NCBI RefSeq assembly: GCF_014207955.1
Contig: NZ_JACHLK010000012.1
Span: 1-64,000 of the forward strand
Direction of reading: 5' to 3'
Length of the DNA stretch: 64,000 nt
From: Acidovorax soli
Lineage (GTDB): Bacteria; Pseudomonadota; Gammaproteobacteria; Burkholderiales; Burkholderiaceae_C
Shown here: one piece after another, positions 24,300 to 33,600 of the stretch
How the letters are laid out: the number at the start of each line of letters is the position of its first letter
How positions within the stretch are numbered: the first letter of the stretch is position 1
Notes under the pieces: model-generated
Database searches by the model: none
What the model was told of the DNA's origin: nothing
The model's input: only the letters and a program-made list of their open reading frames with translations
Program-made: the position numbers and the translations under genes

Positions 24300-25406
24300 T
24301 TACGGCTTTTTCTTCTGCAAGGCCTTCAGCCGCGCCCGCTGCTCGGGCGTCGTGCTGGGGGCGTACAGGCGCCCGATCAGGGCCTGCTGCCATTCCTCGC
24401 CGTGGTCCGGCCAGGTCTCGATCAACTGGGTGAGGCCTTCCACATCCTCTGCATGCACCAGATCGCGCACGCGCTGGGCGAACAGTGACAGCGGTGGTGG
24501 CGGAGGGGGCTCGGGTGCCGGCTCCCGCATCACCGGCTGGGCGCCGGGGCGAAAGGGATCGCGCCCCTCGCGCATGAAGCGGCGCATGGCCTCGGCCGAG
24601 ACCATGGTGCCGGGATCGCCGGTGCCGTCGTCGAACAGCTCGAGGTGCAGGTAGCCATCCCAGTCCCCTTGCGCGTTCCAGTCGCAGATCGGCAGGTGGT
24701 AGCCGCCCTCTGCGTGCATGTCATGGTCGACGCAGACGAAGGCCCGACCGTACATCGCGCCATGGATCACCAAGCTTCCGTCGTTGTACTCGCCGTAGAC
24801 GATGTTGTTGACCTTCACGTCGCCCATCACGCGCATGTCGCTGTCGCCGTGGCCGAAGCTGGTGGCATGGATGCTGCCACTGACCAGCGTCTGCCCTGGG
24901 TAGGTGTAGGTGAGCTGGCTGAACACGCCATCGACCTGCACGTCGCCTTCCACGATGACGCCCGCATGCAGGCCGAAGTCGGCGATGCGTTCCAGGTCGA
25001 AGTGCGTGTGCCAGCGCAGCCCGTGGCGGAACCACGCCAGCCTGCGGGGCTGGCCGCGCAGCTCGTCGGCGCCGTTGATGGCCAGGAAGGGCTCGAGCAG
25101 CGGGTGCGGGATGCGTGCGTCGCAGAACAGCTCGTCCGCCACGCTGCCATCGGCCACTGGCAACGACGGCTTGCAGGGCACGAAATCCCGCTCTTGCCAT
25201 TCCTTCTGCAGGCGCTGGTAGTGGGCTTGCGCCTTGGCGGACGTGCCGTAGGTGGCGTTGAGCACCAGGCAGGGTTGGCCAATGGTGCCGCTGCGCACGC
25301 GCAGGCGGGTGCCGCCGTCTTGCAGCCGCAGTTCAATGAATTCGCCGAGTTCGGTCGATTCGAGGTGGGATGGCGCGGGTTCGTCGGCAGGGTTGACGGG
25401 GAGCAT
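24300..25406 (-). CDS. Hypothetical protein with beta-helix-like central repeats
   Basis: A 368-residue cytosolic protein of no family I can name. The central part has short repeats in which VEGDVQVDG, VSGSIHATSFG, VMGDVKVNNIVYG and VIHGAMYGRAF follow one another, like the polymer-forming/right-handed beta-helix pattern. A Pro-rich linker (PAPEPPPPPP) leads to a helical C-terminal domain of about 70 residues. No signal peptide is seen. The ATG at 25406 is chosen because the region upstream is Arg/Cys-rich and uncharacteristic. It could be a structural or immunity-type protein; this is a guess from fold style only. Confidence 0.65.
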   Translation of the reverse strand: MLPVNPADEPAPSHLESTELGEFIELRLQDGGTRLRVRSGTIGQPCLVLNATYGTSAKAQAHYQRLQKEWQERDFVPCKPSLPVADGSVADELFCDARIPHPLLEPFLAINGADELRGQPRRLAWFRHGLRWHTHFDLERIADFGLHAGVIVEGDVQVDGVFSQLTYTYPGQTLVSGSIHATSFGHGDSDMRVMGDVKVNNIVYGEYNDGSLVIHGAMYGRAFVCVDHDMHAEGGYHLPICDWNAQGDWDGYLHLELFDDGTGDPGTMVSAEAMRRFMREGRDPFRPGAQPVMREPAPEPPPPPPLSLFAQRVRDLVHAEDVEGLTQLIETWPDHGEEWQQALIGRLYAPSTTPEQRARLKALQKKKP

Positions 25407-25601
25407 GCGGCATTGTCGCCGTGCGTGCGAACACCTTCGCCGAGAGCAGGCGCGGCCGTGTGTTTCAGGGTGTGTCGGCTTTGCGCAGCACCGTGGTCGC
25501 AGGGGGCCCGATGTCCTACGCCGGCACCCTCTGCATGCCGACCCAGGGGGCGTGCAGGGCCTTCCACAATGAATCCATTGTTCAACCAACCGGAGACTTC
25601 C

Positions 25602-26540
25602 ATGGCCGATTTCGACGATGCCAACCGTGATCCCCTAACCAATGAACCTGGCGCCCACCCGGTGGGTACGGGCGTGGGCGCCGCTCTCGGCGGTGCTGCC
25701 ACTGGCGCTGCCGCCGGTGCCTTTGGCGGCCCTGTAGGCGCTGCCATCGGTGGGGTCGCCGGTGCGGTGGTGGGTGGCCTGGCCGGCAAGGCCGCTGGCG
25801 AAGCCGTCAACCCCACCAACGAAGACGCCTACTGGCGCGAGAACTACCACCGCGAACCCTACTACGTGGGCGGCCGCACCTACGACCAGTACCGCCCGGC
25901 CTATGAACTGGGCTGGAGTTCGGTGGGCCGCTACGAGGGCGACTACGACGCCATCGAGCCCCGCTTGGCCGACGACTGGCGGGCTCGCCACGGCGACGCC
26001 GGCCTGGCCTGGACCGACGTACGCCCCGCCACCCGCGCGGCCTACGAACGTGCCTACAACGGCCGACCGCTCGAAGTGGCGGGCGAGATCGACAACGACG
26101 ACGTGATCGACACGCTCAACGACCTGCTGGAATCGGCGCGCGACGGCGAATACGGCTTCCATGCCAGCGCCGAGCATGCCGAATCGGGCCAGCTCAAGGG
26201 CATCTTCCAGCGCCATTCGCGTGAATGCGCGGCCGCTGCCGCCGAGCTGGAGCGCGAGATCCGCGCCCGCGGCGGTGAGCCTTCCAGCGGCGGTACCGTG
26301 GCCGGTGCCTTGCACCGGGGCTGGGTGTCCGTGAAGACGGCGTTGTCCACGCAGGACGACAAGGCCGTGCTCGAAGAGTGCGAGCGCGGCGAGGACGCTG
26401 CGGTGGCCCGCTACCGCAAGGCCTTGAAGGCCAACCTGCCCAAGGACCTGCGCGCCCTGGTGCAGCGCCAGGCCGATGGTGCCCAGCGCAACCACGACGA
26501 AGTGAAGGCCCTGCGCGACAGCTTCATCCCCGCACGCTGA
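25602..26540 (+). CDS. Glycine-zipper plus PA2169-type (DUF2383) fusion protein
   Basis: A 312-residue protein. The N-terminal part has alternating small residues (GVGAALGGAATGAAAGAFGG, then VGAAIGGVAGAVVGG), a glycine-zipper membrane or envelope-insertion segment (residues about 22-65). A Tyr/Arg-rich middle follows (YVGGRTYDQYRPAYELGW). The last 145 residues (from VIDTLNDLLESARDGEYGF) match the four-helix PA2169/DUF2383 family, ferritin-like bundles often induced by stress. GGAGAC precedes the ATG at 25602; another ATG at 25569 is in frame. Function is unknown. Confidence 0.75.
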   Translation: MADFDDANRDPLTNEPGAHPVGTGVGAALGGAATGAAAGAFGGPVGAAIGGVAGAVVGGLAGKAAGEAVNPTNEDAYWRENYHREPYYVGGRTYDQYRPAYELGWSSVGRYEGDYDAIEPRLADDWRARHGDAGLAWTDVRPATRAAYERAYNGRPLEVAGEIDNDDVIDTLNDLLESARDGEYGFHASAEHAESGQLKGIFQRHSRECAAAAAELEREIRARGGEPSSGGTVAGALHRGWVSVKTALSTQDDKAVLEECERGEDAAVARYRKALKANLPKDLRALVQRQADGAQRNHDEVKALRDSFIPAR

Positions 26541-26721
26541 CCGCTGCGTTCGCCGGCCCGACTGGCCTCCTGCCTGCCTGTACGCAGGCGCGCAGGGAGC
26601 AGGCGGGCCGCCACTGTGAGGACCGTGGCCGCGCCCTGACCAGAACAACAGCGCCGCCGCCGCTCCCCCCGCTACCGCCGCCCTGGGTTCGCGCCCATGG
26701 CGGCGGTGTGCGTTGGGGGCA

Positions 26722-27612
26722 TCACTGCGGGCCGAAATGCGCGATCGCAAAGTCGATGAAGCTGCGCAGCTTGGGCGTCACGCGGCGGTCGGGCGCGTAG
26801 ACCAGGTGCAGCGGGCGCGAGGGCACGCGGTAGCCGGGCAGCACCTCCACCAGCCGGCCATCGGCCAGCGCATGCTGCACGGCATCCAGCGGCTGCAGGA
26901 TGATGCCCAGGCCAGCCAGGGCGGCATGCACCAGGGGCTCGCCGTGGTCGGCGACCAGGCGGCTGTGCACGGGCACGGTGACGCGGCCCTCAGGCCCGTC
27001 AAAGCCCCAGTGCGTGCGCAGCTCGGTGTGGGCAAAGCCCAGGCATTCGTGCCGCTGCAGATCGGCGGGGGTTGCCAGCGCCGAGGCATGGGCCTGCAGG
27101 TAGGCCGGGGAGGCACAGGCCACCAGCCGGTAGGGCGCGAGCGCCCGCGCGATGAGCCCGCTGTCCTGCAGCACGCCGACGCGGAACACCGCGTCATAGC
27201 CCTCGTCCACCAGGTCCACTGCGCGGTTGGAGGTGGTGAGTTCCACCTCCACCTGCGGGTGCGCCTGCATGTAGCCGGGCAGCAGGGGGGCCAGGGAGTG
27301 GATGCCAAAACTCACCGGCGCGTTGATGCGCAGCCGCCCGCTGGGCACGGCGCGGGCCTCGGCAGCCAGTTGTTCGGCCTGCTCCAGATCGGCCAGGATC
27401 AGCCGGGCGCGTTCCACGTAGGCGCGGCCGAAATCCGTGAGGCTTTGCCGCCGCGTCGTGCGGTGCAGCAGGCGCACACCCAGGTGCTGCTCCAGCGCCT
27501 GGATGTGCTTGCCCACGAACTGTGGCGACATCTGCAGCGCATCGCCGGCGGCGCGGAACGAGCCCAGTTCCACCGCCTTGACGAAGACAGCCATGCCTGT
27601 GAAGCGGTCCAT
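26722..27612 (-). CDS. LysR-family transcriptional regulator
   Basis: A 296-residue LysR regulator: MDRFTGMAVFVKAVELGSFRAAGDALQMSPQFVGKHIQALEQHLGVRLLHRTTR is the CrgA/DmlR-type DNA-binding head, followed by the effector domain. The ATG at 27612 is preferred over long upstream frames that run into the promoter region. It is divergent from the F420-reductase-like gene at 27723, which it likely controls through the palindrome at 27647-27658. Confidence 0.88.
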   Translation of the reverse strand: MDRFTGMAVFVKAVELGSFRAAGDALQMSPQFVGKHIQALEQHLGVRLLHRTTRRQSLTDFGRAYVERARLILADLEQAEQLAAEARAVPSGRLRINAPVSFGIHSLAPLLPGYMQAHPQVEVELTTSNRAVDLVDEGYDAVFRVGVLQDSGLIARALAPYRLVACASPAYLQAHASALATPADLQRHECLGFAHTELRTHWGFDGPEGRVTVPVHSRLVADHGEPLVHAALAGLGIILQPLDAVQHALADGRLVEVLPGYRVPSRPLHLVYAPDRRVTPKLRSFIDFAIAHFGPQ

Positions 27613-27646
27613 TGCAATCCATTGGTTTCCAATTTCAAAACATTGT

Positions 27647-27658
27647 AGATATTTATCT
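27647..27658. promoter_or_regulatory. Probable LysR-type operator
   Basis: AGATATTTATCT is a perfect AGATA/TATCT palindrome midway in the 110-base AT-rich gap between a LysR gene and its divergent target. It fits the T-N11-A layout of LysR boxes. The role is inferred from position. Confidence 0.5.
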
Positions 27659-27722
27659 GAATTTGGTTTGAATTGACACTGGCTTCCTCGTTTCACACCG
27701 CAATGAAGGAAAGGAAGAAGCC

Positions 27723-28370
27723 ATGACGACAACAGCAAGCCTCCCGAAGGTCGCCGTTCTGGGGGCCGGCAATATGGGCGCCGGCCTGGCACGGGCATGG
27801 GCCGGTACCGGCGCTACCGTCGCGATCGGCGCGCGCGATGCCGCCAAGGCCCGGGCCCAAGGCCTGGGCGATGTGCCGGTGCTCACCGTGGAGGCCGCCG
27901 TGGCGCAGGCCGACGTGGTTGTGCTGGCACTGCCCCATGGCGCCAGCGTGCAGGTGCTGCAGGGTCTGCCGGCCTCGGCGCTGCAAGGCAAGGTGCTGGT
28001 GGACATCAGCAACCCGGTGACGGCCGATTTCCAGGGGCTGCAGCTGGGCACCACCACCTCGGCCGCCGAGGCCATCCAGGCCGCTGCACCGGGCGCGCAC
28101 GTGGTCAAGGCCTTCAACACCATCTTCGCGCAACTGCTGGCGCCCGAGGCGCGCCAGGGCAAGGCCCCGGTGCAGGTGTTCGTGGCCGGCGATGACGCAG
28201 GCGCCAAGGCCCGTGTGCAGGAGCTGGCGCGTGCGCTGGCCTTCGAGCCGGTGGATGCCGGCCCGCTGCGCAACAGCCGCTACCTGGAGCCTGTGGGTGG
28301 CATGAACATCCAGTTCGGCTTTTTCCTGGGATGGGGGCCGACCACGGCGCCCGCCTGGGTACGTGCCTGA
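27723..28370 (+). CDS. NADPH-dependent F420-reductase-like oxidoreductase
   Basis: A 215-residue protein with an N-terminal dinucleotide-binding motif (KVAVLGAGNMGAGLARAWAGTG) and the F420H2:NADP-reductase/ProC-like features DVVVLALPHGA, VLVDISNPV and VVKAFNTIFAQLL, then GDDAGAKARVQELA. Proteobacteria usually lack F420, so it probably reduces another substrate with NADPH. It is divergent from a LysR gene, and a small exported SnoaL-like gene lies 33 bases downstream. Confidence 0.82.
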   Translation: MTTTASLPKVAVLGAGNMGAGLARAWAGTGATVAIGARDAAKARAQGLGDVPVLTVEAAVAQADVVVLALPHGASVQVLQGLPASALQGKVLVDISNPVTADFQGLQLGTTTSAAEAIQAAAPGAHVVKAFNTIFAQLLAPEARQGKAPVQVFVAGDDAGAKARVQELARALAFEPVDAGPLRNSRYLEPVGGMNIQFGFFLGWGPTTAPAWVRA

Positions 28371-28403
28371 TCCGTCCATTCACCAATCTCAGGAGGAATT
28401 TCC

Positions 28404-28898
28404 ATGAACCAGCACCCCTTGTCTCGCCGCGGCCTGGCCGCCGTGGCCACCGCCGCCTCCCTCGCTGCAGGGCTGGGCCTTGCCACCGGGCCCGCGCACG
28501 CGGCCGACACCGCGGCCATCCGCCAGACCCTGCAGCGCTACGAAGAAGCGCTCAACCGCTCCGATACCGCCGCCATCGTGCAGCTCTACACCGACGACGG
28601 CGTGCAGATGGCGCCCGATGCGCCGGCCGCCACCGGGCGGGAAGCGCTGCGTGCGGCCTATGCCGCTACCTTCCAGGCCATTGCACTGCAACTGGCCTTC
28701 ACGGTCGATGAGATCCAGCTGCTCGGTAAGGACACAGCCCTGCTGCGCAGCCATTCCAAGGGAACGCTCAAGGTCCAGGGGCAAGCCCAAGCCCTCGGTC
28801 CGGCCGCTTTCAAGGAACTGTTTGTGCTGCGCAAACAGCGCAACGGGCAGTGGCAGTTCTCGCACTACGCGTTCTCGGCGGCACCCATCCGGCCCTGA
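28404..28898 (+). CDS. Exported SnoaL-like / DUF4440 protein
   Basis: A 164-residue protein with a twin-arginine-style leader (LSRRGLAAVATAASLAAGLGLA, cleavage near AHA-AD) and an NTF2-like fold of the SgcJ/EcaC type: IRQTLQRYEEALNRSDTAAIVQLYTDDGVQMAPDAP, then KELFVLRKQRNGQWQFSHYAFS. These periplasmic proteins may be binding proteins or small enzymes; no activity is assigned. AGGAGGAAT sits eight bases before the ATG, one of the strongest ribosome sites in the window. Confidence 0.8.
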   Translation: MNQHPLSRRGLAAVATAASLAAGLGLATGPAHAADTAAIRQTLQRYEEALNRSDTAAIVQLYTDDGVQMAPDAPAATGREALRAAYAATFQAIALQLAFTVDEIQLLGKDTALLRSHSKGTLKVQGQAQALGPAAFKELFVLRKQRNGQWQFSHYAFSAAPIRP

Positions 28899-28952
28899 GC
28901 GCTGGCATGCCGGCACAATGCGGCTGTCCTACCGCATCCCTGACGCTACGCC

Positions 28953-29516
28953 ATGACCACCATCCACCTGCGCCCGGAACTGCCCGGTGACGAACAGGCC
29001 ATCGAGGCCGTGACCGTTGCCGCCTTCGAACACGCACCGCACAGCTCGCACACCGAGCAGTTCATCGTGCGCGCGTTGCGCGCACGCGGGCAGTTGGCGG
29101 TCTCGCTGGTGGCGGTGGAGCAGGGCGCCGAGGTGGATGGCGACCTGGACGGCGAGGTGCAGGGCGTCGAGCACATCGTCGGGCATGTGGCCATCTCGCC
29201 CGTTGTCCTCGACCCCGCCCCCGCGGGCGGCGGTTGGTATGGCCTGGGGCCCATCTCGGTGGTGCCGGCCTGCCAGGGCCGGGGCATCGGCGCGCAGCTG
29301 ATGCGCCAGGCCCTGGCGCAGCTGCAGGCACTGCCAGGGGCTGCGGGTTGCGTGGTGCTGGGGGATCCGGCCTACTACACGCGCTTCGGCTTTCGGGCCG
29401 AGCCGGCGCTGGTGCTGCCCGGCGTGCCGCCCGAATACTTCATGGCCTTGGCCTTCGCGGGGCCGGTGCCCGCCGGCACGGTGCGGTACAGCGAGGCGTT
29501 CGAGGCCAGGGCCTGA
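28953..29516 (+). CDS. GNAT family N-acetyltransferase (YhbS-like)
   Basis: A 187-residue acetyltransferase of the YhbS type: IHLRPELPGDEQAIEAVTVAAFEHAPHSSHTEQFIVRALRARGQLAVSLVA, the acetyl-CoA loop ISVVPACQGRGIGAQLMRQAL and YYTRFGFRAEPAL. The substrate is unknown. It is converging with xthA, whose stop lies 13 bases away. Confidence 0.83.
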   Translation: MTTIHLRPELPGDEQAIEAVTVAAFEHAPHSSHTEQFIVRALRARGQLAVSLVAVEQGAEVDGDLDGEVQGVEHIVGHVAISPVVLDPAPAGGGWYGLGPISVVPACQGRGIGAQLMRQALAQLQALPGAAGCVVLGDPAYYTRFGFRAEPALVLPGVPPEYFMALAFAGPVPAGTVRYSEAFEARA

Positions 29517-29529
29517 GCCCTGGCAGGCT

Positions 29530-30306
29530 TCAGCCCAGCGTGACCACCACCGGCGCGTGGTCGCTGGGCTGCGGGTTCTTGCGCGGGGCGCGGTCCACCA
29601 TGCAGGCCGTGACACTGCCGCGCAGGGCTTCGCTGACCAGGATGTGGTCGATGCGCAGGCCCCGGTTCTTCTGAAAGCCCAGCATGCGGTAGTCCCACCA
29701 CGAGTAGCTCTTTTCGGGCTGCTCGAACATGCGGAACGTGTCCGTGAGGCCCAGCTCCAGCAGGGCCTTGAAGTGGTTGCGCTCCTCGGTCGTGTGGTGG
29801 ATGGTCTCGCGCAGGCCCACGGGGTCGTAGGAGTCGCGGTCTTCCGGCGCCACGTTGAAGTCGCCCACCAGGGCCAGGCGCGGGTGGGCCGCCATTTCGG
29901 CGCGCACCAGGTCCTGCAGGGCCTGCAGCCAGCGCATCTTGTAGGCAAACTTTTCCGAGCCCGGCTCCTGCCCGTTGACGAAGTAGCCGTTGATCAGGCG
30001 CAGCGGGCCGGTGGGCGTGTCCAGCGTGGCGATGATCACGCGCGCCTGCTCGTCCGCGTGTGCGGGGATGTTGCGCACCACGTCGGCCAGCGGGTGGCGG
30101 CTCAGGATGGCCACGCCGTTGTAGGTCTTCTGGCCAAAGGCCACGGCCTCGTAGCCGGCCTCCTTGAAGGCGTCGTGCGGAAACTTGTCGTCGGTGAGCT
30201 TCAGCTCCTGCAGCCCGATGGCATCCACCGGGTTGGCGGCCAGCCAGGCCAGCACCTGGGGCAGGCGCACGGAGAGGGAATTGACGTTCCACGTCGCGAT
30301 CTTCAT
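29530..30306 (-). CDS. xthA: Exodeoxyribonuclease III
   Basis: A 258-residue AP endonuclease/3'-5' exonuclease of the ExoIII (EEP) family, acting in base excision repair. MKIATWNVNSLSVRLPQVLAWL starts the protein; catalytic segments are LQELKLTDDKFP (Glu metal ligand), INGYFVNGQEPGSEKFAYKM, LVGDFNVAPEDRDSYDP and the C-terminal SDHAPVVV. The ATG at 30306 is chosen because family members begin MKIATWN. The nine upstream residues in frame are not conserved. Confidence 0.95.
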   Translation of the reverse strand: MKIATWNVNSLSVRLPQVLAWLAANPVDAIGLQELKLTDDKFPHDAFKEAGYEAVAFGQKTYNGVAILSRHPLADVVRNIPAHADEQARVIIATLDTPTGPLRLINGYFVNGQEPGSEKFAYKMRWLQALQDLVRAEMAAHPRLALVGDFNVAPEDRDSYDPVGLRETIHHTTEERNHFKALLELGLTDTFRMFEQPEKSYSWWDYRMLGFQKNRGLRIDHILVSEALRGSVTACMVDRAPRKNPQPSDHAPVVVTLG

Positions 30307-30687
30307 CACCATCATCGGTCCTTGCTTGTTCAATTTCAGCCGCTCGCGGCGGCTGTGCTGGGGTGCATCCTATCCTCGATTGGCGGGGACGGCCCCGAGG
30401 GGCTGCCGGACTGAAAAACTGCATATCCAGCACATATGGAGATGCCCTGAAAATACTATTGGATTTGATGACGCTACCGGCTTATCGTTGCGCCAAATTA
30501 CAACGCTGGAGACAAGCCTTGCCATTCGATTCCATGCCCCCGCTCCCGGACAGGTAACTGCCTTTCCGCGCCCTGGCGGGGCCTGCGCCGCCGCCTGATC
30601 TGCCAGTCCGAGGCCGCCTGCCGGGCCTCGTGGATTTTCCCCGTCCCCTACCACCCACTTCGTATTCCGTACCCGGAAGGCATCGCC
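30307..30687 (+). other. Intergenic region upstream of the 1392-residue protein gene
   Basis: About 380 bases without a convincing gene. It contains an inverted repeat GCATATCCA / TGGAGATGC (30421-30429 with 30437-30445, one mismatch) in an AT-richer patch (30410-30500) that may hold the promoter of the large gene and an operator. No clear sigma-70 pair can be assigned. The ribosome site GGAAGG lies about ten bases before the ATG at 30688. Confidence 0.4.
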
Positions 30688-33600
30688 ATGTCCACGCCCA
30701 ACGCATCCCACGTCCTGCAGCAGATCTTCATCCTCGCCACCGGCCATGCCGCACCGGCCGGCTTGCTTTCCGAATTCGAGGCGGTGGTGGCCGCCGATGG
30801 CCACTACGGCCGGGTGGCCGCGGCCTTCGAGGCAGCCATGGGCCAGCCGGCGGCCAGCCGGGGCGTGGGCGGCACCATCCAGCAGCTGGCGCTCAATGGC
30901 CTGGGGGTGGTGCTTTCGGCCGATGACGGCCTGGCCATCGCACGGGTGGCGCAGGAGCAGGGCCTGACCACCTGGGCCAAGCTCATGGACTTTCTGGTCA
31001 ACGCCGATACGGGCATCTACACCGCGCTGGACCACCGTGCCGAGGCAGCCAACGCCTTCAACAGCGCGCTGGCCAGCCAGAACAAAGGCGCGCTGTTCAG
31101 CGGAGACGGCGTGGGAACGGCCGTGCACACCCTGCTGCAGGGCATCGGCGCCAGCGATGCGAGTGCGGCAGCGGGCATCAGCGGTGTGCAGGCGCTGGCC
31201 GCACGGCTCAGCGCCGCTGGCATCCAGGGCCATGTGGCCGATGGGTATGTGAAGGGCGCCACCGTGTTTGCCGACACCAATGGCAACCACCAACTCGATG
31301 CGGGCGAGTGGTCCGCCACCACCGATGCCGCGGGCGGCTTCACGCTGCCGGCCAATGTGCAAGGGACCTTGGTGGCCACCGGTGGCACCGACCTGCTCAC
31401 GAACAAGGCCTTCAAAGGCATGCTCACGGCACCGGCCGGCAGCACGGTGGTGAACCCCCTCACGACCCTGGTGCAGGCGCTCATGGACAAGGGCGGTGCC
31501 ACGACCACGGTGGAGCAAGCCACAGCCCTGCTCGCCAAGGCGCTGGGCCTGCCCGCGGGCGTCAACCTGCTGAGCTACGACCCGCTGGCCGTGCTGGCCA
31601 GCAGCAGCGCCAGCGCCGCCGACAAGGCCGTGGCGCTGGGCTACCAGAAGGTGGCGGTGGCGCTGGTGAATGTGATCGGCATCGGCGCCGCTGCATTGGA
31701 CGCTGCCGAGGCCAAGGCAGCACAGCCGGGCGTGGCCACGCCGCATGCGGGGCAGCCGGGGGCGGCCGCAGGCACGCTGATCGCGTCCCTCGTGGATGCC
31801 ATCGCCAGTGCGGCCGGCGGTGCCAGCGGTGTGGCGAACCTGTCGGACGCCGCCTTTCTGCGCACTCTCGTTGCGGATGCTGCAGGCGACTATGGCCTGC
31901 GGCTGGACTCCACCAGCCTGGACCAGATCAGCCGGGTGGTGGATGCCGCCAACGATGCCACCAGCGCCGCCAGCACGGTGGCGGTGCTGGGCCAGGTGGC
32001 CGCAGCGGCCAGCGACGCGGCGGGCTCGGTGGCCACGGGCAACTTCCAGGCCGCGGCCAACGGCTACACGGGCGCTGCCTTCACGGCCGCGGTGCAGCAG
32101 CAGGCCGTGGGCGAGTTGGCGCCCGGCGTGTCCGCGGGCCAGGGCAGCAGCCCGCCCGCGCCGCCGGCCTCGGGTGGCGGTGACACGGGAGGCGGCGCTA
32201 CGCCCGGCCCGGTGGACACACAGGCCCCCACACTGGCCATCACCAGCTCGGCCGCGGCACTCAAGGCCGGGGGCACGGCCACCATCACCTTCACCTTCAG
32301 CGAAGACCCGGGTGCCAGCTTCACTGCGGCCGACATCACCACCACCGGAGGCACCCTGGGCGCCTTGAGCGGCACGGGCCTGGTGCGCACGGCCACCTTC
32401 ACGGCCACGGCATCGGCCAACCTCGACACGGGCGGGCACATCGCCGTGGCCAAGGACAGCTACAGCGACGCGGCCGGCAACAAGGGCGCGGCTGCCGCCG
32501 TGGACATCGCCACGGTCTTCAACCCGGTGCTCTTCGTGGGCAACAGCGCGACCTTCGCGCGCATCGACCCGGCCATGTCGTACAACACCTACGACGCCGC
32601 GACCAACCCCTTCGGCGTGCACGACCTGACCTCGCCCGCCAATGGCGGCACCTTCACCAACCTGACCGGGGCCAACCTGTACGAGCCACACCCCTGGGGC
32701 GGCGTGGCGGGCCTGTTCGACAAGTTTGCCGACCAGGTGGGCCTGGGCTACGACGTGTCGCTGTCCACCCGCAACGCGGCCACGCTCAAGGGCCACTACC
32801 TCAATTCCTCGGCCGCGGGCTGGGACATGCGTGGCAACATCGCCAGCCAGAAGTGGGAGCTGGTGGTACTGCAGGACCAGACGGACGAACCGCTGCCCTC
32901 GGGCTCGGGGACCATCACCTTCGCGGCGGGCAGTGCCACGGCCAACCTGGTCATCACGCCCACGGCCGATGGTGCCAAGGAGTACGACGAGACCCTGGCG
33001 CTCAAACTGGCCGCCTCGGCCAGCAACTACCGCGTGGGCACCAGCTCCGCCGTGGGCACCACCATCCTCAACGACGACCCCACCGCGCCCGCCACCAATC
33101 CGGCGCTGGCCACGGTGACCCTGGCGGCCAGCCCCGGGCAGGTGACGGAGGACGGCACGGCCAACCTGGTGTTCACCTTCACGCGCACGGGCCCGACGAC
33201 GAGCGACCTGACCGTGACGTTCACGGCGTTCCGCGACGGTTCCACATCGCCCTCGGTGTCGACCACGGTCAATGCGAGCCAGGACCTGGAGATGTACAAC
33301 ACTGCCAGCGGTGCCTTCTCGTCGGCCGGCGGCGCGGGCACATCGCCCTACCGCTTCACCAGCGGCAACGGCTTTGCCAGCAGTTCGGACACCGGCGCGC
33401 CCACCACCACGGGCAGCGTGTCTTTCACGTCCAATACCGGCACTATCGTCATCAAGGCGGGCCAGACCTCGGCCAGCATCACGCTGGACCCGCATGCCGA
33501 CAGCACGGTGGAGGCCGATGAGGCGATCCGCCTCACGCTGACGCACCCGGCCACCGGCACGGACTACAACCTGGGCACGCTGGGCGCCGTCTCCGGCACC

